Assembly (NCBI RefSeq): GCF_004345645.1
Contig: NZ_SLWS01000002.1
Location: 372,001 to 436,000, forward strand
DNA length: 64,000 nucleotides
From: Actinocrispum wychmicini
GTDB lineage: Bacteria; Actinomycetota; Actinomycetes; Mycobacteriales; Pseudonocardiaceae
Direction of reading: 5' to 3'
Positions 33,896-41,634 of this stretch are shown one piece after another. Position 1 is the stretch's first letter. Every line of letters starts with the position of its first letter. The position numbers and the translations under genes were made by a program. The notes beneath the pieces were generated by a model that did no database searches, was not told the origin of the DNA, and saw nothing but the letters and a program-made list of their open reading frames with translations.

Positions 33896-33991
33896 ATGCG
33901 TTCACTCGTAACCGGCTTCAAGCACGCTCGTTACGTGATGGGTTCACTGACCGCGGTTCTGTTCACTGCGGCCAGTGGCGCGTCTCTGTAA
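33896..33991 (+). CDS. 31-residue signal-peptide-like microprotein
   Basis: ATG 33896 is preceded by GGGAGG with seven bases spacing, one of the best ribosome binding sites in the window, and the frame ends at TAA 33989-33991. The peptide has a basic start (MRSLVTGFKHARY) and a hydrophobic, Ala/Ser-rich C-terminal half (VMGSLTAVLFTAASGASL), as in a signal peptide or pheromone precursor. It has no Cys. It lies 124 bp before a PaaK-like enzyme and near a presenilin-like membrane protease. No known family is recognised; the link to those genes is by position only. Confidence 0.6.
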   Translation: MRSLVTGFKHARYVMGSLTAVLFTAASGASL

Positions 33992-34115
33992 CTCACCGAT
34001 CGCCGCCGGCCGCCCCACCCGGGTTCGCCGTGCGCGGTCTCCCAACGGACCGGGCGGCGTTCCGCGATGAGCGTCGCCCGGTTTCCAGACGCGATGACAA
34101 AGAAAGGAGTGGCAA

Positions 34116-35549
34116 ATGTTCGAGACCGGGATCAGGCAGTTGCGGATGGCGATGGGAATGGTCCGGGGGCGTCGGCTGGACACCCGCAACATCACCAGGC
34201 TCGTCGACGACGCACTGGCCACCCTCCGCGAGTTCGGCGAACCGGGCGCGGACGCCCGGGACCTGATCGACGGCCCGCTCACCGATCCGGCGGCTCGGCT
34301 CGACTTCGCCACCGAGGGTGTTCGACGCACCGCCACCCGGCTCGCGTCGCAGTCCCCCTTCTACGCCCGCCGGTTCGCGTCCGCCGGCGTACCGCCGGCC
34401 AAGCTCGACGTCGCCGGCCTGGCCGCGGTCCCGGTCACCGTCAAACGCGACCTGGTGGAGCGGCCGGACGACTTCCAGTGCGCCGACACCAGCCGCTATC
34501 TGGCGACCCGCACCACAGGCACCAGCGGCCGGCCGGCCGAGATCTGGATGTCGCGCTACGAGATGGACCTCTGGCCGGCCATCGGCTCACTGGCCGCCGT
34601 GCTCCGCGACGACCTCCGGCCCAGCGACGTCATGCAGGTCAACATCAGCTCCCGCGCGACGGCCGCGGTCCACCTCGACGTCGCCTGCTGCCGCCTAGTC
34701 GGCGCCGCCTGCCGCGTGCTGGGCACCGTGCCACCGGACGACGCGCTCGACAGCCTGGCCGAGCAGGGCGCGACGCTGTTGGCGACCACCCCGAGCTACC
34801 TCGGCGAGCTTGAAGCAGCGGCGCGCCGGCGCGGTATGGGCCCGGACGACTTCCAGCTGCGCCGCGTCGACGTCGGTGGCGAGGTGCTGTCCACCAGCCT
34901 GGTCGCGGCCGCGCGGGAGACGTTCGGCGTGCCCGGGGTCAACGACCTGTTCGCGATGACCGAGGTGGTGCCGGTGACCGGGCGGATGTGTGGCCACGGA
35001 CATCTGCACCACGACATCAACATGGGGCTGGTCGAATACCTGGACCTCGAGTCCGGTGAGCCGGCCGAACCCGGCGCGCTCGCCACGGTCGTGGTCACCC
35101 CGTTCTTCCCGTACCGCGACTGCATGCCCGTCTTCCGGTACGACACGCGCGACGTCGTCCAGTGCCTGCCCGACGAGCCGCTCACCTGTGAAGTCGCCGG
35201 CCTGCCCGGCACCGGGCCGATCGTCGGCAAGGCCGACCAGCTGGTCCGGCTCGGCCCCGGCGACATCGTCACGCCGAGACAGCTGATCGAGGCGATCGAG
35301 GCGCTGCCGACCCGCCCGTGGCCGGCCCGATTCCGCTCCACCGTCGACAATGGACGGTTGCGGCTCACGGTGCCGGCGTCCGTGGTGGACGGCCTGAGCG
35401 AGGGCGCGGCCACCGGCCACTTCGCCGACCGCGGCCTGGACGTGGACCTCGATCTCGTGCCCGACGACGAGGCTCCTGCACTCCGCCACCTGCGCAGCGA
35501 CCTGCACGAGACGACGTTCACCGTCCGTCCGACCCTGATCGGAGCTTGA
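34116..35549 (+). CDS. PaaK-like adenylate-forming enzyme
   Basis: A 477-residue protein starting at ATG 34116 after AAAGGAG. It resembles phenylacetate-CoA ligase-type adenylating enzymes: SQSPFYARRFASAGV, the phosphate loop TTGTSGRPAEIW (residues 133-144), DLFAMTEVVPV in place of the YGxTE motif, and FRYDTRDVV for the adenylate-ribose Asp. Enzymes of this group activate a carboxylate as an acyl-AMP and pass it to CoA, a carrier or an amine. The substrate is unknown. Its stop is 1 bp from the start of the presenilin-like gene, so the two are cotranscribed. Confidence 0.82.
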   Translation: MFETGIRQLRMAMGMVRGRRLDTRNITRLVDDALATLREFGEPGADARDLIDGPLTDPAARLDFATEGVRRTATRLASQSPFYARRFASAGVPPAKLDVAGLAAVPVTVKRDLVERPDDFQCADTSRYLATRTTGTSGRPAEIWMSRYEMDLWPAIGSLAAVLRDDLRPSDVMQVNISSRATAAVHLDVACCRLVGAACRVLGTVPPDDALDSLAEQGATLLATTPSYLGELEAAARRRGMGPDDFQLRRVDVGGEVLSTSLVAAARETFGVPGVNDLFAMTEVVPVTGRMCGHGHLHHDINMGLVEYLDLESGEPAEPGALATVVVTPFFPYRDCMPVFRYDTRDVVQCLPDEPLTCEVAGLPGTGPIVGKADQLVRLGPGDIVTPRQLIEAIEALPTRPWPARFRSTVDNGRLRLTVPASVVDGLSEGAATGHFADRGLDVDLDLVPDDEAPALRHLRSDLHETTFTVRPTLIGA

Positions 35550-35550
35550 C

Positions 35551-36477
35551 ATGCTGACCAGCGGCATCCTCAGCCCCGTCCTGTCGAGATCCATCTTCGA
35601 GCTGTTCGTGTCGGTGATCGGCGCGCTCGCGACGAGCCTCGGCGCGCTGCTCTACCTGCTCCGGGTCCGGCTCGACCGACCGGCCATCGGCAAGTTCAAC
35701 GGGCGGGACGTCCTCATCCTGTTCGTGTTCCTGGCGATCCTGCCGGCCGTGTACCTGGTCCTCCCCCGCTGGGCGGTGACGTCCCTGCTGTCACTGACCT
35801 TCATGGCGTCGCTCTCCATCGGCTTCCGGCCGCTGTTCAACCCGACCCCGTTGTGGGTGGGCATCGGCGTGCTGCTCGGCGGGAACATCTGGCTCGGCCA
35901 GAACGCGCTCGGCACGGTTCCCGGCTGGCAGGCGTTCTGGGCCGAGACCAGTGTCGTCGTGGTCCTCGGCGCGGTGTCGGTCGCCAACCTGTACGTGCAG
36001 GGCGGCATGCAACTGCGGCACGTGGCCTGGTTCGCCGTCGGGCTCGCCGTCTACGACGCGGTCTTCACCGTCGCGATCCCCGTGTCGAACCTGCTCGTGC
36101 GGGAGTTCGTCGGGTACCCGCTGTTCCCGGCGGTGGGCATGCGGATCGGTTTCGACGAGGCCATCGTGGGTCTGGGCGACCTGCTGGTGTACGGCCTGTT
36201 CACGGCCGCCGCACTCAAGGCGTACGGCTGGCCGGCGGTACGGCTCGCACTGGTCCTCGTGGTCGTGTTCGGCGCCGCGATGCCCGCCCTGTCCTCACTC
36301 CTGATCGACTACATCGACGCCCGCGCGGACATCGTCATCCCGGCGCAAACCTGGTTCGGGCCGGCTGCGTACATCGGATACCGATGGCTGCGCCACCGGT
36401 ACGGTCCCGAGCGCACCATGCGGGAGTTCCTGGCGAGCAGGACCGTCGTCCCCGATCTTGTCGCGGTGCCGGCCTAG
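35551..36477 (+). CDS. Presenilin/SPP-like GxGD intramembrane protease candidate
   Basis: A 308-residue protein with about nine hydrophobic segments. It carries, in order, the three signatures of presenilin and signal peptide peptidase: YD in GLAVYDAVF (Tyr168-Asp169), GxGD in VGLGDLLVYG (Gly207-Asp210) and PAL in AAMPALSS (Pro245-Leu247), each in a hydrophobic segment. The two Asp are 41 residues apart, similar to eukaryotic SPP. Family members cut peptides inside the membrane. Type IV prepilin peptidases also have GxGD but lack the PAL motif. It follows the adenylating enzyme by one base and lies 1.6 kb after a signal-peptide-like ORF. Function is inferred from motifs. Confidence 0.72.
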   Translation: MLTSGILSPVLSRSIFELFVSVIGALATSLGALLYLLRVRLDRPAIGKFNGRDVLILFVFLAILPAVYLVLPRWAVTSLLSLTFMASLSIGFRPLFNPTPLWVGIGVLLGGNIWLGQNALGTVPGWQAFWAETSVVVVLGAVSVANLYVQGGMQLRHVAWFAVGLAVYDAVFTVAIPVSNLLVREFVGYPLFPAVGMRIGFDEAIVGLGDLLVYGLFTAAALKAYGWPAVRLALVLVVVFGAAMPALSSLLIDYIDARADIVIPAQTWFGPAAYIGYRWLRHRYGPERTMREFLASRTVVPDLVAVPA

Positions 36478-36543
36478 TTCCTCCACATCGGTGGTAGGGT
36501 CCATTCAGGACGGTTAGGCCGCACGAGTTGGGACCCGACAAGG

Positions 36544-37176
36544 ATGTTCGGCACAGACACGGTCGCCACCAAGTTCGTTTTGTGTACCCGTACGGACACC
36601 GGCAAGTCGACGCTTGCCGCGACCGCCGCCGGGGTCGGCACAGCGGCCGCGCTCATCTGCGACCTGCTGCTCACGCGACAGGGAAGGCTGCACGACGGGA
36701 TCGTCGTGACCCGGCCCGGCGCGCGCTCGAGCCATCCGTTGACCGACCTCACCCTCAACCGGTTGACCGGCCGCCGGTCGACCAGTGACTGCCTGCACAT
36801 CCTCGGCGCGGACGCCTACAGTGTGGTCACCGACCACCTGGTGGACACCGGCGTACTTCGCTTTGTCCGCAACGGTCGTTGGTGGGCCAGTCACCCTGTC
36901 GTCCAGCCGGTCGACCCGAACGTGGCCGCGGCACCGGCCGCGAGGCTGGCCGTCCGACTGAGCCGAGGCCAACGGATGGACCTTGGCGACACGGTTCTCG
37001 TCGGCCTGCTCGCCGCCATCGGCATCGACCACCGGCTGCCTGTCGACGACGCCCACACCGCACGCCATCACTTGGCCAGGCTCCTGGACACACTGCCGAC
37101 GCCGTTCAGCGAGCTGTTCCGGGAGACGGCCACGGCCGCCAACGCCCGGCGCACATCCCCGGGCCGTCTCCTGTAG
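36544..37176 (+). CDS. GPP34 (GOLPH3-like) family protein
   Basis: A 210-residue protein resembling the GPP34 family, whose eukaryotic members bind phosphoinositides at the Golgi. Typical elements are AALICDLLLTRQGRLHD, HPLTDLTLNRL, an LVDTGVLRFVRNGRWW segment and VLVGLLAAIGI. Many actinomycetes carry several such cytosolic proteins of unknown role. It starts at ATG 36544, 66 bp after the presenilin-like gene, and may be in the same transcript. Confidence 0.8.
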   Translation: MFGTDTVATKFVLCTRTDTGKSTLAATAAGVGTAAALICDLLLTRQGRLHDGIVVTRPGARSSHPLTDLTLNRLTGRRSTSDCLHILGADAYSVVTDHLVDTGVLRFVRNGRWWASHPVVQPVDPNVAAAPAARLAVRLSRGQRMDLGDTVLVGLLAAIGIDHRLPVDDAHTARHHLARLLDTLPTPFSELFRETATAANARRTSPGRLL

Positions 37177-37177
37177 A

Positions 37178-38758
37178 TCAAGCCCTGTGCACGACTTTGC
37201 CAGACACCACAGTCATGGCGATCGGCGCGTCGGCCAGCTCGTCCGGATCGGCGCGCAGCGGATCGACGGTGAACACGGTGAGATCCGCGCGTGCGTCGGC
37301 CACTGTCCGGCCGATCTGACCGGCGGCCGCAGCGGCCATGGATGTGTAGCCCTCCAACGCCATCAGCGCGGTCAGTCCCTGGTTCGGTTGTACCGGCGGC
37401 ACTTCGGGCTGACCGGCCGGCCGCCGCAGGCGCGCGGTGGCCAGGCTCCGGCGCGCGTCGAACGGGGCGACCGGCCAGTCGGAGCCGAGGACGACCGGGA
37501 CGCCTGCGGCGCGCAGGTCGCGGCAACGCCAGGCCCGGTCGGCCCGCTCGTCGCCCAGCCGGACCGACCAGTTGTCGGTGTGGTCGGCCCTGGTGTAGTG
37601 GCTGTGCAACGGTTGCATGCTGGCGACTACCCGCTGCCGGCGGAACCGGTCGATCAACCCGGTCGGCAGGGTTTCGATGTGCTCGATCCGATGGGACGGC
37701 GAACTTCCGAGCCCGTCAAGCGCGTCAAGGACATGCCGTACGGCGGCGTCGCCGATGGCATGTGTCGCGGTGGGAACGCCGGCAGCGGCGAGCGTCCGCA
37801 CGGCTTTGGTGTAGTCCATGGGGTCGGGCCAGAAGCTGTCCGTCGATTCCCCGTGTGTGTCGGGCTGTTCCAGCCATGCCGTCCCGTTGTCGACCGTGCC
37901 GTCGATCATGAACTTGACTCCGCCGATCTCCCAGCGACGGCCACCCCGCCCCTGCATGGCAACCAGCTCCGCCAAGCCGTCGGCGTCCACACCGGGTACG
38001 CACCACGGGGCGAACCGAAGGCGCACCGGCAGATCACCCAGGTTCTCGGCGGCGGACACAACGGCCTCGCTGTCACCGAGCAGGTCCATGACGTGGCCAC
38101 CGGTGATCCCCGTCGCGGCCATTTCGGTGAGGAGCGTGTACAGCCGCGCGGCCCGTTCCGCGACCGGCTCCTGCGGGATGAGGTCGGCCACCAGATCCAT
38201 GGCCGCGGACTCCAGCAGCAGGCCGGTCGGCCGGCCGTTCTCGCCGCAGACGACGCTCGCCCGCTGCTGAAACCGTTGGGGCCCATCGACTCCGGCGACC
38301 CGCAGCGCGGCCGGGGTGGCCAGCGCGGAGTGCGCGTCGGACAGCCGCACGAAGGCCGGCCGACCGCCCACCGCCGCCTCGATCGGCGCGCTGGTGACCG
38401 GCATGCCCTCGAAGACGTTCGGATCCAGTCCCCATCCCTGCACCCAACCGTCGGGCGCCGGACCGGCGGCGGCCAACAGCCCGACGACCTCCGCGAGCGA
38501 CCGGGCGCCCGACAGGTCGACACCCGCGGTCAACTGGAGACCCGACACCGGGTGGATGTGCCCGTCGATCAGGCCGGGTGTCACCACGGCACGGCCCAAG
38601 TCGATGACTTCCGTGCCGGAACCACGCCAATCCCTTACGTCCCGCCGGTTTCCGACGGCGACCACAACACCGTCGGCCATCGCGATCGCCTCGGCGGGAC
38701 GGCCGTCGCCGGCCAAGGTGTGCACTGTGTCGGCACACACCACAAGGTCCGGATTCAC
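37178..38758 (-). CDS. Amidohydrolase family 3 (YtcJ-like)
   Basis: A 526-residue metal-dependent hydrolase with the start GTG 38756-38758, overlapping the permease stop by four bases (GTGA). Motifs include VVTPGLIDGHIHP (metal-binding HxH), GGVKFMIDGTVDNGTAW, TATHAIGD and HRIEHIETL for metal and base His, and GSDWPVAPFD for the catalytic Asp. Such enzymes cleave amides or N-formyl bonds. Cotranscription with an amino-acid-type permease suggests use of an imported amide or amine compound, under the divergent TetR gene. Confidence 0.9.
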   Translation of the reverse strand: MNPDLVVCADTVHTLAGDGRPAEAIAMADGVVVAVGNRRDVRDWRGSGTEVIDLGRAVVTPGLIDGHIHPVSGLQLTAGVDLSGARSLAEVVGLLAAAGPAPDGWVQGWGLDPNVFEGMPVTSAPIEAAVGGRPAFVRLSDAHSALATPAALRVAGVDGPQRFQQRASVVCGENGRPTGLLLESAAMDLVADLIPQEPVAERAARLYTLLTEMAATGITGGHVMDLLGDSEAVVSAAENLGDLPVRLRFAPWCVPGVDADGLAELVAMQGRGGRRWEIGGVKFMIDGTVDNGTAWLEQPDTHGESTDSFWPDPMDYTKAVRTLAAAGVPTATHAIGDAAVRHVLDALDGLGSSPSHRIEHIETLPTGLIDRFRRQRVVASMQPLHSHYTRADHTDNWSVRLGDERADRAWRCRDLRAAGVPVVLGSDWPVAPFDARRSLATARLRRPAGQPEVPPVQPNQGLTALMALEGYTSMAAAAAGQIGRTVADARADLTVFTVDPLRADPDELADAPIAMTVVSGKVVHRA

Positions 38759-40206
38759 ACGGACACCCCTTCGGACACGACGGCGTCCTCGCCGATGCGC
38801 GCGTACGTCGCCGGTCGCCTGCTCCGCAACCAGAGGGCGACCAGGCCACCCGCCAGGAGCGTCACCGGGACCACACTGACCAACAGGACGTTGACCGTGG
38901 CCGTGGTGTTCGTGAGCAGGCCGACGTTGTCCACCAGGAGATAAGTGGCGACAGTCAGCAGCACAGTGGACACTATTCCGGCGGCCACCGCCGTCGACGT
39001 ACTCGCCGCTTTGTTGCGTCGCAAGAAGTACACGACAGTGGCGATCGCGGTCAAGGTCTGCAGGACCACGACCCCGACCACGCCTGGCGTGTTCACCCCC
39101 AACAACAGCCGGGTGTACGGATCGGCGCCGGCGATGGCGAACGCCCCGATCACGACCACCGCGAGCACGGTCTGCACGACGCTTGCCCGGACCGGCGACC
39201 TGAAGCGAGGATGAACCTTCCCCATCCACGCCGGCAGGACGCCGTCCCGCGCGAGGGCATAGGTGTACCGCGTGATCGCGTTGTGGAAGGCGAGCTGTGA
39301 CGCGTAGACGCTGCTGATCACCAGCAAATGCATCAGCGTGCTGGCCCAAGGCCCGACGTAGGTTCCGATCGCGGTGAAGAACAGGCCGGCGATGTCGTCG
39401 CCGGCCGCGGCGACCGCGTGCTCGCTGCCGACCGCCTGGATGACCGACCAGACGATGAAGCTGTAGAAGATCGCCATGAACCCCGCGGCGAAATAGGTGG
39501 CGCGGGGGATCGTGCGCTCGGGGTCACGCGCCTCCCGGCGATAGAGCACTGTGGACTCGAAGCCGATGAACGCGCCGAAGCAGAACGACATGGCCGCGCC
39601 CATACCCGGGCCGAACGCCGCGGCCGGCGTGTAGGACTTCGCGTCGAGACCCGATGCGCCACCGTGGGTCAGGACGCCGATGGCCATCAGCAGCAGGATC
39701 CCCGACTCCAGGACCAGCAGGACACCCAGCACCTTCGCACCCACGTCGATCCCCAGCCAGGCCACCACCAGCACCAGCGCGACGGCGACGAGCGCGATGA
39801 CCGGCCATGGCACGTTCACACCGAACACGTCGGCCAGCGTCGCCTGGGCCTGCGCGGCGAGCAGCCCGTACACCCCGATCTGCAGGGCGTTGTACGACAC
39901 CAGCGCCAGCAGCGCGGCGGCCAGACCCCATGCCTTGCCAAGTCCTTTCGCGATGTAGGCATAGAACGCGCCCACACTGCCCACATGCCGCGTCATCCGG
40001 GTGAACGCGACCGCGAAAACGGTGAGCACCGCGCCCGCGGCGAGATAGCCGGCGGGCGCGCCGATCCCGCCGATCATGATGGCCAGCGGTGCCACGCCGG
40101 CCATCACGGTCAGCGGCGCCGCGGCGGCCACGACCATGAACACCAGACTGCCGGTGCCTAGGACACCACGTCTGAGCTGGCCGTCACCGGCTGGGGAAGT
40201 GGTCAT
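38755..40206 (-). CDS. APC superfamily amino acid/amine permease
   Basis: A 483-residue transporter with about 12-14 membrane segments. APC-family features are VFMVVAAAAPLTVMAGV in span 1, SVGAFYAYIAKGLGK, then FGAFIGFESTVLYRREARDP, the conserved span-6 loop, and AFHNAITRYTYALARDGVLP. It probably imports amino acids or amines by proton symport. It is the first gene of a two-gene operon with the amidohydrolase and is divergent from a TetR gene across a palindromic site. Confidence 0.9.
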   Translation of the reverse strand: MTTSPAGDGQLRRGVLGTGSLVFMVVAAAAPLTVMAGVAPLAIMIGGIGAPAGYLAAGAVLTVFAVAFTRMTRHVGSVGAFYAYIAKGLGKAWGLAAALLALVSYNALQIGVYGLLAAQAQATLADVFGVNVPWPVIALVAVALVLVVAWLGIDVGAKVLGVLLVLESGILLLMAIGVLTHGGASGLDAKSYTPAAAFGPGMGAAMSFCFGAFIGFESTVLYRREARDPERTIPRATYFAAGFMAIFYSFIVWSVIQAVGSEHAVAAAGDDIAGLFFTAIGTYVGPWASTLMHLLVISSVYASQLAFHNAITRYTYALARDGVLPAWMGKVHPRFRSPVRASVVQTVLAVVVIGAFAIAGADPYTRLLLGVNTPGVVGVVVLQTLTAIATVVYFLRRNKAASTSTAVAAGIVSTVLLTVATYLLVDNVGLLTNTTATVNVLLVSVVPVTLLAGGLVALWLRSRRPATYARIGEDAVVSEGVSV

Positions 40207-40232
40207 GGCGGATCCTCTCGGAGCCTGCGAAG

Positions 40233-40257
40233 CTTAACCGAACGAGATTCGCTTAAG
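40233..40257. promoter_or_regulatory. Candidate TetR operator
   Basis: CTTAACCGAA (40233-40242) and TTCGCTTAAG (40248-40257) form 10-bp inverted arms with one mismatch and a 5-bp spacer, in the 128-bp divergent region between the permease and TetR genes. The position 27 bp before the permease start suits a repressor site. Assignment to the adjacent TetR protein is inferred. Confidence 0.65.
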
Positions 40258-40334
40258 GATGCAGAGCGCACCCCGAGTCGTCAAGGATTTCGTACGAACA
40301 AGGGTCGATCTGTTGCGGATATAGTGGAGAACTT

Positions 40335-40964
40335 GTGGCTCAACGACGGAAACGGTTGCTCAGTGTCGAATCAATCCTGGACGCGGCCCTGGCCTGCGTC
40401 GACGACTCCGGCCGACTGACCATGGCCGACCTGGCCGCGCGTCTCGGCGCGAGCGCGTCGTCCATCTACCACCACCTGCCCGGCCGGGCGGCGATCATCG
40501 AGGCCCTGCGGGAACGGCTCGGCGACGAGATCGGTCCGCCCCCGATGGACGGCAGCGACTGGGACGCGCAGATCCGCCAGTGGATGCGCTCCTACCGACA
40601 GGCGATGGCCGAGCACCCCAACCTGATCCCGCTGCTGACCGAGCAGACGATGACCGCGGGCACGGTCCTGCGCGGCTACGAGCAGATCGTGACGCTGCTG
40701 ACCCAGGTCGGCGCGCCCGCGGCCGACATAGCGCTGTGGATCAGCGTCCTGGACAGCTACGCCCTCGGGTCAGCCCTTGACCTCGCCGCCCCGGACGAGG
40801 TGTGGCACGCCGACCCGGACACCCTCCCCGCGCTCGCCGAAGCGATCAGCATGGCACCGCGCGGACGCCCCCGCGCCGACAAGGCATTCGAACTGGGCCT
40901 GAACGCGCTGCTGGCCGGAATGCGTGACCAACTTGGCGGGTCGTCCGCCGCGTCGGTCTCATGA
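40335..40964 (+). CDS. TetR family transcriptional regulator
   Basis: A 209-residue regulator starting at GTG 40335 with GGAGA upstream. The helix-turn-helix is LTMADLAARLGASASSIYHH followed by LPGRAAIIEALRERL. The C-terminal half resembles TetR_C ligand-binding domains (EHPNLIPLLTEQTM, GYEQIVTLLTQVG). It is divergent from the permease-amidohydrolase operon with an inverted repeat between them, so it is probably their repressor and responds to the transported compound. Confidence 0.9.
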   Translation: MAQRRKRLLSVESILDAALACVDDSGRLTMADLAARLGASASSIYHHLPGRAAIIEALRERLGDEIGPPPMDGSDWDAQIRQWMRSYRQAMAEHPNLIPLLTEQTMTAGTVLRGYEQIVTLLTQVGAPAADIALWISVLDSYALGSALDLAAPDEVWHADPDTLPALAEAISMAPRGRPRADKAFELGLNALLAGMRDQLGGSSAASVS

Positions 40965-40968
40965 TCGC

Positions 40969-41634
40969 TCAGTGTCCGGTCGGCCGGATCAGACCTGTTT
41001 CGTAGGCGAAGACCGCGGCCTGGGTACGGTCGCGCAGGCCCAGTTTGATCAGGATCCGGCTGACATGTGTCTTGACGGTCTGTTCCGCCACGACCAGCTG
41101 TTCGGCGATTTCGGAGTTCGCGAGGCCTTGCGCGATCAGGGACAGCACCTCGGTCTCCCGTTCGGTCAGGTCGCCGACGCGTTCCTTGAGTGGGGCGCGG
41201 GGCCGGTCGGATATCCGGGAGAACTCGGCGATGAGGCGTTTGGTGACACTGGGGGCGAGCAGTGCCTCGCCGGCTGCCACCACTCGGACCGCCTCGGCGA
41301 GCTCGATCGCGGAGGCGTCCTTGAGCAGGAACCCGGACGCGCCCGCGCGCAGCGCCTCGTAGACGTACTCGTCGAGGTCGTAGGTGGTCAGGACGATGAC
41401 TTTCACGGCGGTGTCGGCGGTGACCCGACGAGTCGCCTCGATACCGTCCATTTCGGGCATCCGGATGTCCATCAGGACGACATCGGGGGTGAGCTCGGCG
41501 ACCTGGGCGACCGCGTCGGCGCCGTTCACGGCCTGGCCGACCACCTCGATGTCGGGCTCGGCGCCCATCAGTACGGCCAGGCCCTGGCGGACCATCTTCT
41601 GGTCGTCGGCGATCAGAACGCGGATGGTCGTCAT
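40969..41634 (-). CDS. NarL/LuxR-type response regulator
   Basis: A 221-residue response regulator. The receiver has acidic residues in VLIADDQKM, the phosphoacceptor Asp in PDVVLMDIRMPEMDG, Thr in VIVLTTYDLDEY and Lys in LLKDAS. The C-terminal LuxR helix-turn-helix is LTERETEVLSLIAQGLANSE followed by IAEQLVVAEQTVKTHVSRIL. It overlaps the histidine kinase stop by four bases (ATGA) and is the last gene of a four-gene operon. Confidence 0.93.
   Translation of the reverse strand: MTTIRVLIADDQKMVRQGLAVLMGAEPDIEVVGQAVNGADAVAQVAELTPDVVLMDIRMPEMDGIEATRRVTADTAVKVIVLTTYDLDEYVYEALRAGASGFLLKDASAIELAEAVRVVAAGEALLAPSVTKRLIAEFSRISDRPRAPLKERVGDLTERETEVLSLIAQGLANSEIAEQLVVAEQTVKTHVSRILIKLGLRDRTQAAVFAYETGLIRPTGH

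Noticed and set aside
35551..36477. Interpretation of the GLGD membrane protein as a type IV prepilin peptidase
   Set aside because: There are no pilin-like genes nearby, the first Asp is in a YD motif and a PAL motif follows, which fits the presenilin/SPP group better. The alternative is kept open pending a profile search.
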